A stretch of 64,000 nucleotides of DNA from assembly GCF_019801605.1 (NCBI RefSeq), contig NZ_JAHVIT010000002.1, positions 1 through 64,000 of the forward strand. Reading direction: 5' to 3'. The DNA is from Maritimibacter alkaliphilus. GTDB taxonomy: Bacteria > Pseudomonadota > Alphaproteobacteria > Rhodobacterales > Rhodobacteraceae. Made by a program: the position numbers and the translations under genes. This document shows, piece by piece, positions 52,132 to 61,165 of this stretch. The notes under the pieces were generated by a model. It was given only the letters and a program-made list of their open reading frames with translations, searched no databases and was not told where the DNA came from. Numbering within the stretch: position 1 is the stretch's first letter; each line of letters begins with the position of its first letter.

Positions 52132-53154
52132 TCAAACACTGTGTGCCGCCTGAAGCCCGCCGCGCGCGAACTCGGGCACCGACCGGGCCACCTTCGCCGC
52201 GAGCGCGGGGTTCGAGGCGTTTCCGTCCAGCGCGCGTTTCTTGACGCCCTGGATGATACCGGCCATCCGGAAGAAGGTGAAGGCAAGGTAGAAGCCGAAC
52301 CTTTCAATCTGCGAAATGCCGGCCTCTGAACAGTAGGCTTCGAGGAAGTCTTCATCTTCCATCACGCCAAGCGCCTTGCGATCGAGGCCGCGCAGGCCGC
52401 GGTTCGTCTCGGGCATCTGCCACTGCATGATCACCGCGGCCACATCGGCGAAGGGATGCCCGGTGGTCGACAGCTCCCAGTCCAGCACCGCGAGGCAGCG
52501 CGGCTGCGTGCTGTCGAACAGCAGGTTGTCGATGCGATAGTCGCCATGCACCAGGGTGCGCCGCCCGTCCTCGCCCGGGATATTGGCATCGAGCCAGGCG
52601 ATCAGTTCCTCCATCTCGGGGATCACCTCGGTCTCGGAGGCGCGGTACTGCTTGGTCCAGCGGTCGATCTGGCGACGGTAGTAGTTCCCTTCCGGCCCGT
52701 AGTCGGACAGCCCCGTGGCCTGCAGGTCGACCCCGTGGATCGCGGCCAGTACGCGGGCCATCTCGTCGTTGATCCGGCGCCGCTGGTCGACGGCCAGGTC
52801 GGGCATCGTCGGCAGGCCGATGTTGCGGCCGCGGACCTCCTCCATCACGTAGAAGGCCGAGCCGATGACGCTCTCGTCCTCGCAGAGCGCATGCATCCGG
52901 GCCACCGGCACCGCCGTCCCGGCCAGGGCCTTCTGCACCCGGTACTCCCGGTCGACCGCATGGGCCGACTTCAGCAGCTTGCCCAGCGGCTTGCGGCGCA
53001 GCACGTAGGTGTCGCGCGGGGTCTTCAGACGATAGGTCGGGTTCGACTGGCCGCCTGCGAATTTCTCGGCCTCCAGCGGGCCCTCGAACCCCTCGACGTT
53101 TTCTTTCAGCCAGCGGGCGACCGCCCCGGTGTCCAGCGTTGCGCTGTCCTGCAT
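52132..53154 (-). CDS. ACAD10/11-type phosphotransferase (APH fold)
   Basis: The 340-residue protein has the aminoglycoside-phosphotransferase fold: GGQSNPTYRL and YVLRRKP (ATP-binding), HGDYRIDN at 203-210 with catalytic Asp205, and VLDWELSTTGHP (Asp225) for metal binding. It belongs to the group fused to acyl-CoA dehydrogenase in animal ACAD10/11, and to the LvaA group. Those enzymes phosphorylate the hydroxyl of hydroxyacyl-CoAs so that phosphate can be eliminated. Its place in an operon with dehydrogenases supports that role here. The substrate is not known. Confidence 0.88.
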   Translation of the reverse strand: MQDSATLDTGAVARWLKENVEGFEGPLEAEKFAGGQSNPTYRLKTPRDTYVLRRKPLGKLLKSAHAVDREYRVQKALAGTAVPVARMHALCEDESVIGSAFYVMEEVRGRNIGLPTMPDLAVDQRRRINDEMARVLAAIHGVDLQATGLSDYGPEGNYYRRQIDRWTKQYRASETEVIPEMEELIAWLDANIPGEDGRRTLVHGDYRIDNLLFDSTQPRCLAVLDWELSTTGHPFADVAAVIMQWQMPETNRGLRGLDRKALGVMEDEDFLEAYCSEAGISQIERFGFYLAFTFFRMAGIIQGVKKRALDGNASNPALAAKVARSVPEFARGGLQAAHSV

Positions 53155-53167
53155 GTCCCAGCCCTCC

Positions 53168-53833
53168 CTAGCTGTAGCTCAGGAACGCCGCCTCGGTGGC
53201 GGCGTCGATGTGCGGCGTTTCGTTGAAGCCGGTCAGCCATGTCTGGCGCGGCGTCACCAGCAGGCGCGTCACGGCGCAGTTCTTCATCTGCAGTTGCAGG
53301 GCCAGCTGCGCGGCGCCCGGCGCGCCAAGCGCCGCCGCCGCCAGCTGTCCGATCGCCCCGCCGGAGGAGACGGCCAGAACGCTCTGCGCCCCCTCCCGCG
53401 CCATGTGGGCCCGCGCCGCCTCGACCCGCGCGGTGAAGGCGGCCCATGTCTCGGGCGGGTCGGCCACCGCGTCTTGCTGCCATTCGCCCACCACGGCCCG
53501 CAGGGTGCGAAAATGGGTCTTGGCGTCCTGCATCATGCCGTCGGGCGCACCGCCGTCGCGGAACCGCGCCGACAGCAGGCCGGCGAAGTCGTATTCGTCG
53601 AGGCCCGGGTGCTCCTCGACCTGCGCCGAGAGGCCCAGCCCCTCCAGCAGCCCTGCCATCGTCTCCTTCTGGCGGCGGAGCGTGCCGGTGACGAAACGCT
53701 CCGGCCGCAGGCCCTGCCCCCTCAGCGCCTGCCCGAGAGCATACGCCTGCGCATGGCCCTTCTCCGACAGCACGTCGTAGTCAGCCGCCCCGAAGGAGGC
53801 CTGCCCGTGCCGCGCGACGGTCAGCGCGACCAT
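53168..53833 (-). CDS. Histidine phosphatase superfamily protein with altered second catalytic site
   Basis: The 221-residue protein begins [15 protein letters not shown] with the canonical Arg8-His9-Gly10, and TGTLRRQKETMAGL follows as in phosphoglycerate-mutase-like phosphatases. The usual VSHGG motif near the end is VSSGG (Ser157), so the second catalytic histidine is missing. It may be a phosphate-binding or weak phosphatase subunit. It overlaps the thiolase stop (TGATG) and precedes the kinase gene, which suggests that kinase and phosphatase homologue act in the same pathway. Confidence 0.85.
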   Translation of the reverse strand: MVALTVARHGQASFGAADYDVLSEKGHAQAYALGQALRGQGLRPERFVTGTLRRQKETMAGLLEGLGLSAQVEEHPGLDEYDFAGLLSARFRDGGAPDGMMQDAKTHFRTLRAVVGEWQQDAVADPPETWAAFTARVEAARAHMAREGAQSVLAVSSGGAIGQLAAAALGAPGAAQLALQLQMKNCAVTRLLVTPRQTWLTGFNETPHIDAATEAAFLSYS

Positions 53834-55035
53834 CAGAGCACCTCGAAGAGGCCCGCCGCGCCCATGCCGCCGCCGACGCACATGGTGCAGACCACGTAGC
53901 GCGCGCCGCGGCGCTTGCCCTCGATCAGCGCGTGGCCGACCATCCGCGCACCGGACATGCCATAGGGATGCCCGACCGAGATCGCGCCACCGTTCACGTT
54001 CAGGATCTCGTCCGGGATGCCGAGGACACGGGCCGACTGCAGGACCTGGCAGGCGAAGGCCTCGTTCAGCTCCCACAGGCCGATGTCGTCCATCTTGAGG
54101 CCATGGGCCGCCAGCAGCCTGGGCACCGCGTGGATCGGCCCGATGCCCATCTCGTCGGGGTCGAGGCCCGCGGCCATGACGCCCACGTAGCGGCCCAGCG
54201 GTTGCAGCCCGCGTTTTTCGGCCAGCTTCGCCTCCATCAGGACCGAGGCCGAGGCCCCGTCGGAGAGCTGCGAGGCATTGCCCGCGGTGATGAACTTGCC
54301 CTCTTTCACCACCTGCCCGTCCTTGAAGACGGGGGCCAGCGATTGCAGCCCCTCCAGCGTGGTGGAGGGACGGTTGCCCTCGTCCTGCGCCAGCGTGACC
54401 TCCTTGTAGGAAACCTCCTTCGTCTCCTTGTCCATGACGGCCATGGTGCTGGTCAGCGGCACGATCTCGTCATCGAACCGGCCCGCCTGCTGCGCGGCGG
54501 CGGTGCGCTGCTGCGAGCGGAGCGAATAGGCGTCCTGATCCTCGCGGCTGACGCCGTACCGCTCGGCCACCACTTCGGCGGTTTCCAGCATGGACATGTA
54601 GAGCGCGGGCACATGGTCAGTGATCCACGGGTCGCGCAGGTGGTCGGTGCGCATCTTCTGGTTCTGCACCAGCGAGATCGACTCGACCCCGCCGCCGATG
54701 ACCACGTCCATGCCGTCCTGCACCACCTGCTTGGCCGCCGTGGCGATCGCCATCATGCCCGAGGCGCACTGCCGGTCCATGGACATGCCCGCGACCGAGG
54801 TGGGCAGGCCCGCGCGGATCACGGCCTGACGGCCGATGTTGCCCCCGGTGGAGCCCTGCTGGATCGCGCAGCCGATCAGGCAGTCCTGCACCTCGCCGCC
54901 CTCCAGCCCGGCGCGGTCGACGGCGTGGCGCACGGCATGGCCGATCAGCTCCTGCGCCTGCGTGGCGTTGAAGGCCCCGCGAAAGGCCTTGCCGATCGGG
55001 GTGCGTGCGGTTGAAACGATGACAGCATCGCGCAT
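53833..55035 (-). CDS. Thiolase (acetyl-CoA C-acyltransferase, degradative)
   Basis: The 400-residue thiolase shows active Cys90 in [38 protein letters not shown] and [12 protein letters not shown]. The motifs suit a FadA-like enzyme of beta-oxidation. It removes acetyl-CoA or propionyl-CoA from the chain degraded by this operon. The SDR gene lies 27 bases upstream and the histidine phosphatase overlaps its stop. Confidence 0.93.
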   Translation of the reverse strand: MRDAVIVSTARTPIGKAFRGAFNATQAQELIGHAVRHAVDRAGLEGGEVQDCLIGCAIQQGSTGGNIGRQAVIRAGLPTSVAGMSMDRQCASGMMAIATAAKQVVQDGMDVVIGGGVESISLVQNQKMRTDHLRDPWITDHVPALYMSMLETAEVVAERYGVSREDQDAYSLRSQQRTAAAQQAGRFDDEIVPLTSTMAVMDKETKEVSYKEVTLAQDEGNRPSTTLEGLQSLAPVFKDGQVVKEGKFITAGNASQLSDGASASVLMEAKLAEKRGLQPLGRYVGVMAAGLDPDEMGIGPIHAVPRLLAAHGLKMDDIGLWELNEAFACQVLQSARVLGIPDEILNVNGGAISVGHPYGMSGARMVGHALIEGKRRGARYVVCTMCVGGGMGAAGLFEVL

Positions 55036-55062
55036 GGGAAATCTCCTCGAAGTCTGTTGGGT

Positions 55063-55992
55063 TCAGCGCGCGTCCGGCAGCGCGAGGCCAAGCGCCTCGG
55101 CGGCCATGGCGGCATATTTTCGGGTCTGGGCAAAGGCGCCGGGCATGACCTCCGCGCCCTCCGGGTCGCGGATACGGCCCATGGCGGCCATGACACCCTC
55201 GGGGCTCAGCTCCGCGCCGGTCAGGGTCACGCCGCGGGTTTCGGTGATCCGGGTCTCGGTAAAGGCCCCGGCCCCCGCGCCGAGGATCATCCGGCTGGGC
55301 GCCTCTTCGCTCACGAGCGCCAGCAGGCCCGGCGTGATCGTCTCGGGCTTCAGCAGTTCCGCGACCTCGGGCGGCAGCAGGCCCTCGGTCATCCGCGTCG
55401 CGGCGGTAGGGGCCAGCAGGTTGGCGCGGATGTCGTACTTCTCGCCTTCCTGCGCCAGCACGTTCATCAGCCCCATCATCGCCGCCTTGGCCGCGCCGTA
55501 GTTCGACTGGCCGAAGTTGCCGTAGAGCCCCGAGGCCGAAGTGGTGTAGACGATACGACCATACGCATTCGAACGGAAATGATCCCAGAGCGCCTTGGTC
55601 GGCACGACGGAGCCCATGAGATGCACCTCGACCACGCGGGCGAAGTCCTCCAGCGTCATCTTGGCAAAGGTCTTGTCCCGCAGGATGCCCGCATTGCAGA
55701 CGAGGATGTCGACCTTGCCCCAGCGGGCGATCGCCTGATCGACCATGTCCTGCACGGCCTCCGGATCGGTGACATTGGCGCCGTGGGCCATGGCCTCGCC
55801 CCCTGCCGCCACGATCTCGGCCACCACGGCATCGGCGGCGGCGGTGCTGCTGCCGCTGCCGTCCGTCGCCACGCCAAGGTCGTTGACCACGACCTTCGCG
55901 CCACGCGCCGCCAACCCGAGGGCATGGGACCGGCCAAGGCCGACCCCCGCGCCCGTGACGATGGCCACCCGGCCGTCGAACCTGATGCTCAT
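55063..55992 (-). CDS. SDR family 3-hydroxyacyl-CoA dehydrogenase-like protein (MFE-2 type)
   Basis: The 309-residue short-chain dehydrogenase has VAIVTGAGVGLGRSHALGLAARGAKVVVNDLG, the NAD motif typical of the peroxisomal multifunctional enzyme 2 dehydrogenase domain. NAGILRDKTF and the active-site Tyr and Lys in GQSNYGAAKAAMMG are also present. It oxidises a 3-hydroxyacyl-CoA. The MaoC gene overlaps its start, matching the dehydrogenase and hydratase halves of MFE-2. Confidence 0.92.
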   Translation of the reverse strand: MSIRFDGRVAIVTGAGVGLGRSHALGLAARGAKVVVNDLGVATDGSGSSTAAADAVVAEIVAAGGEAMAHGANVTDPEAVQDMVDQAIARWGKVDILVCNAGILRDKTFAKMTLEDFARVVEVHLMGSVVPTKALWDHFRSNAYGRIVYTTSASGLYGNFGQSNYGAAKAAMMGLMNVLAQEGEKYDIRANLLAPTAATRMTEGLLPPEVAELLKPETITPGLLALVSEEAPSRMILGAGAGAFTETRITETRGVTLTGAELSPEGVMAAMGRIRDPEGAEVMPGAFAQTRKYAAMAAEALGLALPDAR

Positions 55993-56450
55993 GAGGCCTC
56001 CCCGAAGTGGCGCCGTCCCAGCCAGTCGGCGACGAGCGCGGGCTTGGCCTGTCCCTCGATCTCGACCGTGACGGTGTAGATGGTCTGGATTTCCGTCGGG
56101 CTCTTGTCCTCGACCGCCTTCAGCACGAAGACCCCCCGGACCCGCGCACCCGAGGGCACCGGCGAGACGAAGCGCACCCGGTCGAAGCCGTAGTTCACCC
56201 CCATGGTCACGCCCTCCAGCTCCGGCCCGCCGTCGATGACCATGGCCGAGAGCATCGAGAGCGTCAGGAAACCATGGGCGATGGTGGTGCCGAAGGGCGT
56301 GTCCCGGGCGCGCTCCGGGTCGATGTGAATGTACTGGTGATCCTCGGTCACGTCGGCGAAGCGGTCGATCCGCTTCTGGTCGATGGTGAACCAGCGCGAG
56401 GTTCCGACCTCCTGCCCCACCAGTCCGCGCAATTCCTGCCGTGTCACCAT
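55989..56450 (-). CDS. MaoC family enoyl-CoA hydratase
   Basis: The 153-residue hotdog hydratase has FADVTEDHQYIHIDPERARDTPFGTTIAHGFLTLSML, with the conserved Asp and His of (R)-specific hydratase 2. It adds water to an enoyl-CoA and passes the product to the overlapping SDR. It lies three bases after the upstream acyl-CoA dehydrogenase stop. Confidence 0.93.
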   Translation of the reverse strand: MVTRQELRGLVGQEVGTSRWFTIDQKRIDRFADVTEDHQYIHIDPERARDTPFGTTIAHGFLTLSMLSAMVIDGGPELEGVTMGVNYGFDRVRFVSPVPSGARVRGVFVLKAVEDKSPTEIQTIYTVTVEIEGQAKPALVADWLGRRHFGEAS

Positions 56451-56453
56451 GCC

Positions 56454-57575
56454 TCAGAACCCTCTCGCCTGTGCCACGCGCCCGGCGTGATAGCCGTAGT
56501 CGCCCAGCCATTCCGCGCCCACCCGGGCGCGCTTCATGTAGAACCCCATGTCGAAGTCATCGGTCATGCCGATGCCGCCATGCATCTGGACGCCCTCGCT
56601 GACCACCTGCCGCGCGGTGCGCGCGGCGCGGGCCTTGGCCAGCGACACGGCGAGGTCGGCCTCGTCCGGGGTGTCGTCCAGCACCCGGCCCGCGTTGGCG
56701 ATGGCGCTCGCGGTCACCTCGATCTCGCACCACAGGTGCGCCGCCCGGTGCTGCAGCGCCTGGAACGCGCCGATGGTGCGACCGAACTGCTTGCGCTCCT
56801 TCAGGTAGCCCGCCGTCATGGCAAAGGCGCCGGTGGAGAGGCCCGCAAGCTCTGCCGCCATGGCCGCCTGTCCCGCGTTCAGGGCCGGGCCGAGGGCAGC
56901 CAGACCGCCGTCCACCTCGCCCACCACGTCGGCGCCGGTGGCCTCGACCCCGGCGAACTCGATCCGCGCATGGTCGCGGCTGTCGACGGTGGCCTGCACC
57001 TGCCGCGTGAGACCCGCGCGCCCCGCCTCGATATCGAAGAGCGTCAGGCCCTGCGCCTCGCCCGGGCGGCCCGCGGTGCGCGCCAGCACCAGCAGGCGAT
57101 CCGCACTGCTGCCGTCGGCGACGAAGCATTTGCGCCCGGTCAGGCGGAAGCCATTGCCCGCCGCCTCCGCCGTCATGGCGGTGCGGGCGGGGGCATGTTT
57201 CGCCCCCTCGTCCACCGCAAGCGCATAGGTCAACTCACCGCTGGAAATCGCCGCCAGCCGGTCATGGGCCGCACCGCGCAGAGCCGTAGCGGCCAGCACG
57301 GCGGAGGAGAGGAAGGGCGTCGCGGCCAGCGTCACGCCCATCTCCTCGGCGAGGATGCCCGCCGCGCGGTGCCCCATGTCGGAGCCCCCCGCCGCCTCCG
57401 GCACCAGCACCCCGGCCCAGCCCATCTGGGCCATCTCGCGCCAGAGGCCCGGGTCCCAGGCCCGGCCCCGGTCACGGTTCTCGCGCAGGGCCCGGACCGG
57501 CGCGCTGTCGTCAAGGAACCCCCGCGCCATGTCGCGCAGCATTCCCTCGTCTTCTGTCGGCAGAAGGCTCGTCAT
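56454..57575 (-). CDS. Acyl-CoA dehydrogenase, shorter subunit lacking the EIQ motif
   Basis: The 373-residue protein has the dehydrogenase core (KERKQFGRTIGAFQALQHRAAHLW and VSEGVQMHGGIGMTDDFDMG) but no GGxxEI segment at the end. The C-terminus is FYMKRARVGAEWLGDYGYHAGRVAQ instead. The adjacent upstream gene encodes a dehydrogenase that has the motif. The pair resembles heteromeric enzymes of sterol side-chain degradation. It lies 12 bases after its partner. Confidence 0.88.
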   Translation of the reverse strand: MTSLLPTEDEGMLRDMARGFLDDSAPVRALRENRDRGRAWDPGLWREMAQMGWAGVLVPEAAGGSDMGHRAAGILAEEMGVTLAATPFLSSAVLAATALRGAAHDRLAAISSGELTYALAVDEGAKHAPARTAMTAEAAGNGFRLTGRKCFVADGSSADRLLVLARTAGRPGEAQGLTLFDIEAGRAGLTRQVQATVDSRDHARIEFAGVEATGADVVGEVDGGLAALGPALNAGQAAMAAELAGLSTGAFAMTAGYLKERKQFGRTIGAFQALQHRAAHLWCEIEVTASAIANAGRVLDDTPDEADLAVSLAKARAARTARQVVSEGVQMHGGIGMTDDFDMGFYMKRARVGAEWLGDYGYHAGRVAQARGF

Positions 57576-57587
57576 TGCCGGAATTCC

Positions 57588-58784
57588 CTATGCTGAAGGC
57601 AGGCCGAGGACCCGCTTGGAGAGGATGTCGAGCATGATCTCGCTCGTTCCGCCCTCGATCGAATTGGCCTTGGTGCGCAGCCATTCGGCGGCGAGACCGC
57701 CATGCGGGCCGTCCCATTCCGCCCCGTCGCTGCCGGTGGCGGACATGAGCAACTCGTAGCGGCGCTTGTTCAGCTCGGTGCCCATGTACTTGAGCATGGC
57801 CGAGGCATGGCCCGCACCCTGCCCGCTTTCGGACATGTCCTTGTAGCGCTCCAGCGTGAGGGCGGTGGCGAGCGTGTCGATCTCCACCTCCATCGCCTCG
57901 GCGCGCAGGGCGGGATCGTCGAGGATGCCCTCGTCCAGCGAGCCGAGGAAGTCACCCAGCGACCGCCCGCCCAGCAGGCCACGTGCCCCGCCGCCGATCA
58001 TCTCGCGCTCGTGGGTCAGCAGGTGCTTGGCCACGTCCCAGCCCCGGTTCACCTCTCCCACGACACGGCCGAGCCCGATGGCATCGACCTTGGGCACCTT
58101 CACGTTGTCGAAAAAGGTCTCGCAGAACGGGGACTTGCCCGAGATCAGCCGGATCGGGCGGGTCGTGACGCCCTCGCTTTCCATGTCGATCAGCAGGAAG
58201 GAAATGCCCTTGTGCTTGGGCGCCTCGCGGTCGGTCCGCACGAGGGCAAAGATCCAGTCCGCCTTGTCGGCGTAGGAGGTCCAGATCTTCTGTCCGTTGA
58301 CCAGCCAGTGATCCCCCCTGTCCTCGGCCCGGGTCTGCACGTTGGCCAGGTCACTGCCTGCGCCCGGCTCGGAATAGCCCTGGCACCAGCGGATCTCGCC
58401 CCGGGTGATCTGCGGCAGGTAGTGGGCCTTCTGCGCCTCGCTGCCGAAGGCCAGCAGCGCGGGGCCCAGCATCCAGAGCCCGAAACTCTCCAGCGGGGTC
58501 GGCGCCCCGGCGCGGGCCAACTCCTCGCGGAAGACCTTCTCCTGCGCGCGGGTGAACCCTGCGCCACCGTATTGTTCAGGCCAGCGGGGCGCGGTGAAGC
58601 CACGTTCGGCGCAGCGCTCCAACCAGTGACGTTGCGATTCGGAGCGGAACTGCCACCGCTTTCCGCCCCAGCAGATGCTATCCTCGGTGCGCGGCTGATT
58701 GCGCAGATCCTCAGGTAAAGCCTCGTGAATCCAGCTTGCTATCGTGGATCTGAAGCGCTCCAGATCCCCTGCCTCCTCGGACAT
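57588..58784 (-). CDS. Acyl-CoA dehydrogenase, motif-complete subunit (first gene of operon)
   Basis: The 398-residue flavoenzyme shows WCQGYSEPGAGSDLANVQTRA, GQKIWTSYADKADWIFALVRTDREA and a C-terminal EGGTSEIMLDILSKRVLGLP. It begins the eight-gene catabolic operon and faces the Liv-type importer across a 137-base divergent region. GGGAGGAACGG precedes the ATG. A segment near residues 262-278 is Gly-rich (GGGARGLLGGRSLGDFL). Its substrate is probably the imported compound after CoA activation, although no CoA ligase is present in the window. Confidence 0.92.
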   Translation of the reverse strand: MSEEAGDLERFRSTIASWIHEALPEDLRNQPRTEDSICWGGKRWQFRSESQRHWLERCAERGFTAPRWPEQYGGAGFTRAQEKVFREELARAGAPTPLESFGLWMLGPALLAFGSEAQKAHYLPQITRGEIRWCQGYSEPGAGSDLANVQTRAEDRGDHWLVNGQKIWTSYADKADWIFALVRTDREAPKHKGISFLLIDMESEGVTTRPIRLISGKSPFCETFFDNVKVPKVDAIGLGRVVGEVNRGWDVAKHLLTHEREMIGGGARGLLGGRSLGDFLGSLDEGILDDPALRAEAMEVEIDTLATALTLERYKDMSESGQGAGHASAMLKYMGTELNKRRYELLMSATGSDGAEWDGPHGGLAAEWLRTKANSIEGGTSEIMLDILSKRVLGLPSA

Positions 58785-58818
58785 TCCGTTCCTCCCAGAC
58801 GGTTTATGTTCGCAATGC

Positions 58819-58869
58819 AGAATAGAATTTCACAGATTTCTTGACAAGCCGCCCTGCCCGGCTTTTGAT
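58819..58869. promoter_or_regulatory. Back-to-back promoters with overlapping -35 elements
   Basis: On the plus strand TTGACA (58841-58846) and TTTGAT (58864-58869) are 17 bases apart. On the minus strand TTGTCA (complement of 58842-58847) and TATTCT (complement of 58819-58824) are also 17 bases apart. The two -35 boxes share five bases, so both operons probably fire from one shared control region. Confidence 0.6.
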
Positions 58870-58921
58870 CAGGCCCAGCGAGAGGGCTTGGGAGGGCTCT
58901 CTCCAAACGGGAGGAGACATC

Positions 58922-60157
58922 ATGAAACTCATCGCATCCGCCGCTCTTGCGGCGGCCATGTCCTTTGTCGCCCTTGGCGCATCGGCAGACACCCTGAAGG
59001 TTGCCTTCATCGACCCGCTGTCCGGCCCCATGGGCCCCTCGGGCGAATCCGGGCTCAAGCACTTCATGTTCGCAGCGGAGGAGCTGAACGCCGATGGCGG
59101 CGTGAACGGGGCGCAGGTCGAGGTCGTCGGCTTCGACAACAAGGTGAACCCCAAGGAAAGCCTCGTGCAGCTGCAAAAGGCGATCGACCAGGGCATCCGT
59201 TACGTGGTGCAGGGCAACGGCTCGTCCGTGGCCTCGGCGCTGATCGACGCCATCGAGAAGCACAACAAGCGCAACCCGGGCGAGGAGGTGCTGTTCCTGA
59301 ACTACGCCGCCGTCGACCCGGCCTTCACCAACGAGAAGTGCAGCTTCTGGCACTTCCGCTTCGATTCCGACGCCGACATGAAGATGGAAGCGGTCACCGA
59401 CTGGGTCGCGGCACACCCCGACATCAAGTCGGTCTACATCATCGGTCAGGACTATTCCTTCGGCAAGGCCGTGGCCGCCGCCGCCGTGCGGATGCTGGAG
59501 GTGAAGGCCCCCGAGGTGAAGATCGTCGGCAACGAACTGCACCCGCTGGCCAAGGTGAAGGACTTCACCCCCTACGTGCAGAAAATCATCAACTCCGGCG
59601 CGGATGCGATCATCACCGGCAACTGGGGCTCCGACATGGTGCTGCTGGTGAAGGCGGCGATCGACGCGGGCTGGGACAAGCCGATCCTGACCTACTACGG
59701 CGGCTCCACCGGCGCGGCCACCGCCATGGGCGAGGCCGCGGTCGGCAAGGTGAAGCAGGTGTCGGAAGTGGTGGTGAACTACCCCTCCTCCCCCGAGCAG
59801 GAGGAGCGGATCGCCAAGTTCGAGGAGAAGTATCCCGAGAACAACTACTACTACCACCGTGCCTTCAACCTGATGCACTTCCTCGACGCGGCGGCAGAGA
59901 AGGCGGGATCGAACGATCCGGTCAAGGTCGCCTTCGCCATGGAAGGCATGGAGATGGACGGCGCCTACGGGCATCTGACCATGCGCAAGGACAACCACCA
60001 GATCCTTCAGGATCTCTTCGTCGGCACCTTCTCGGCCAACCCGCCGCGCGGGGTCGAGGGTCTGCCGCTGGGGTGGATGGCCGAGGACAAGGACCATATC
60101 GCCGCCGCGGCGACCTCGATGGAGACCACCTGCAAGATGGACCGACCCGAGATGTGA
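58922..60157 (+). CDS. livK: Liv-type ABC transporter substrate-binding protein
   Basis: The 411-residue periplasmic protein begins with a signal peptide that ends after residue 22 (GASA). It has the type I periplasmic binding fold: VAFIDPLSGPMGPSGESGLKHF, VVQGNGSSVASALIDAIEKH, VYIIGQDYSFGKAVA and NYYYHRAFNLMHFLDAAAE. It belongs to the branched-chain amino acid binding family, but the neighbouring catabolic operon suggests a carboxylic acid ligand instead. GGAGGAG precedes the ATG at 58922. Confidence 0.9.
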   Translation: MKLIASAALAAAMSFVALGASADTLKVAFIDPLSGPMGPSGESGLKHFMFAAEELNADGGVNGAQVEVVGFDNKVNPKESLVQLQKAIDQGIRYVVQGNGSSVASALIDAIEKHNKRNPGEEVLFLNYAAVDPAFTNEKCSFWHFRFDSDADMKMEAVTDWVAAHPDIKSVYIIGQDYSFGKAVAAAAVRMLEVKAPEVKIVGNELHPLAKVKDFTPYVQKIINSGADAIITGNWGSDMVLLVKAAIDAGWDKPILTYYGGSTGAATAMGEAAVGKVKQVSEVVVNYPSSPEQEERIAKFEEKYPENNYYYHRAFNLMHFLDAAAEKAGSNDPVKVAFAMEGMEMDGAYGHLTMRKDNHQILQDLFVGTFSANPPRGVEGLPLGWMAEDKDHIAAAATSMETTCKMDRPEM

Positions 60158-60232
60158 CGGGGCCCGTCATCCGCAGTTGAAACAGGGGCGCCGTGCAACG
60201 ACGCGGCGCCTCCGCGATCCAGAGAGGGAACC

Positions 60233-61165
60233 ATGGAAACGATCGTATTCTCGCTCCTGAACGGGGTGATTTACGGCCTGTTGCTCTTCATGCTGTCATC
60301 GGGGCTGACGCTCATCTTCTCGATGATGGGCGTGCTGAACTTCGCCCACGCCAGCTTCTACATGCTCGGCGCCTATTTCGCCTATACCGTCACCGATGCG
60401 ACCAGCTACTGGTTCGCGCTGATCTTTGCCCCGATCCTCGTGGGCCTCGTCGGCGCGGGGGTGGAGAAATGGGGCCTGCGCCGCGTCCACGCCAACGGCC
60501 ACGTGGCGGAACTGCTCTTCACCTTCGGTCTGGCCTACCTGATCGACGAGGTGATCAAGATCGTCTACGGGCGCAACGCCGTGGACTACCGGGTGCCCGA
60601 GGCGCTCGATTTCCCGCTCTTCACCCTCTACGGCGCGCAATACCCGGCCTACCGGATCTTCATGCTCTTCGTCGCCGTGGCGATGCTGGTGGCGCTCTGG
60701 GTGCTGCTGAAGCGTACCCGCGCGGGCCTGATCATCCAGGCGGCGCTGACCCATCCGCACATGGTCGGCCATCTGGGCCACAACGTGCCGATGATCTTCA
60801 TGACCGTCTTCGGGGTGGGCTGTGCACTTGCGGGCCTCGCCGGGGTGATCGGCGGCAACTACCTCGTGACCGATCCGTTCATGGCCGCCTACATGGGGCC
60901 CATCGTCTTCGTGGTCGTTGTGATCGGCGGCATGGGCAGCCTCGAGGGCGCCTTCGTCGCCTCGATCCTGCTGGGCCTGCTGCAGACCTTCGCGGTCTCG
61001 GTGGATGCGAGCTTTGCCGATCTCTTCGGCTGGATCGGCCTGTCATCGGCGACCGAGGTCGGCCGCATCACCATTGCGCAGCTGGCGCCGATGCTGCCCT
61101 ACCTGCTGCTCGTCCTGATCCTCTTCGTCCGCCCGCGCGGCCTGATGGGAGAACGTGAACTGTGA
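60233..61165 (+). CDS. livH: Liv-type ABC transporter permease LivH
   Basis: The 310-residue permease has about eight transmembrane segments and family motifs SSGLTLIFSMMGVLNFAHASFYMLGAYF and GMGSLEGAFVASILLGLLQTF. It forms half of the channel with LivM. GAGAGGGAACC precedes the ATG, 75 bases after the binding-protein gene. Its stop overlaps the livM start (GTGA). Confidence 0.92.
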   Translation: METIVFSLLNGVIYGLLLFMLSSGLTLIFSMMGVLNFAHASFYMLGAYFAYTVTDATSYWFALIFAPILVGLVGAGVEKWGLRRVHANGHVAELLFTFGLAYLIDEVIKIVYGRNAVDYRVPEALDFPLFTLYGAQYPAYRIFMLFVAVAMLVALWVLLKRTRAGLIIQAALTHPHMVGHLGHNVPMIFMTVFGVGCALAGLAGVIGGNYLVTDPFMAAYMGPIVFVVVVIGGMGSLEGAFVASILLGLLQTFAVSVDASFADLFGWIGLSSATEVGRITIAQLAPMLPYLLLVLILFVRPRGLMGEREL

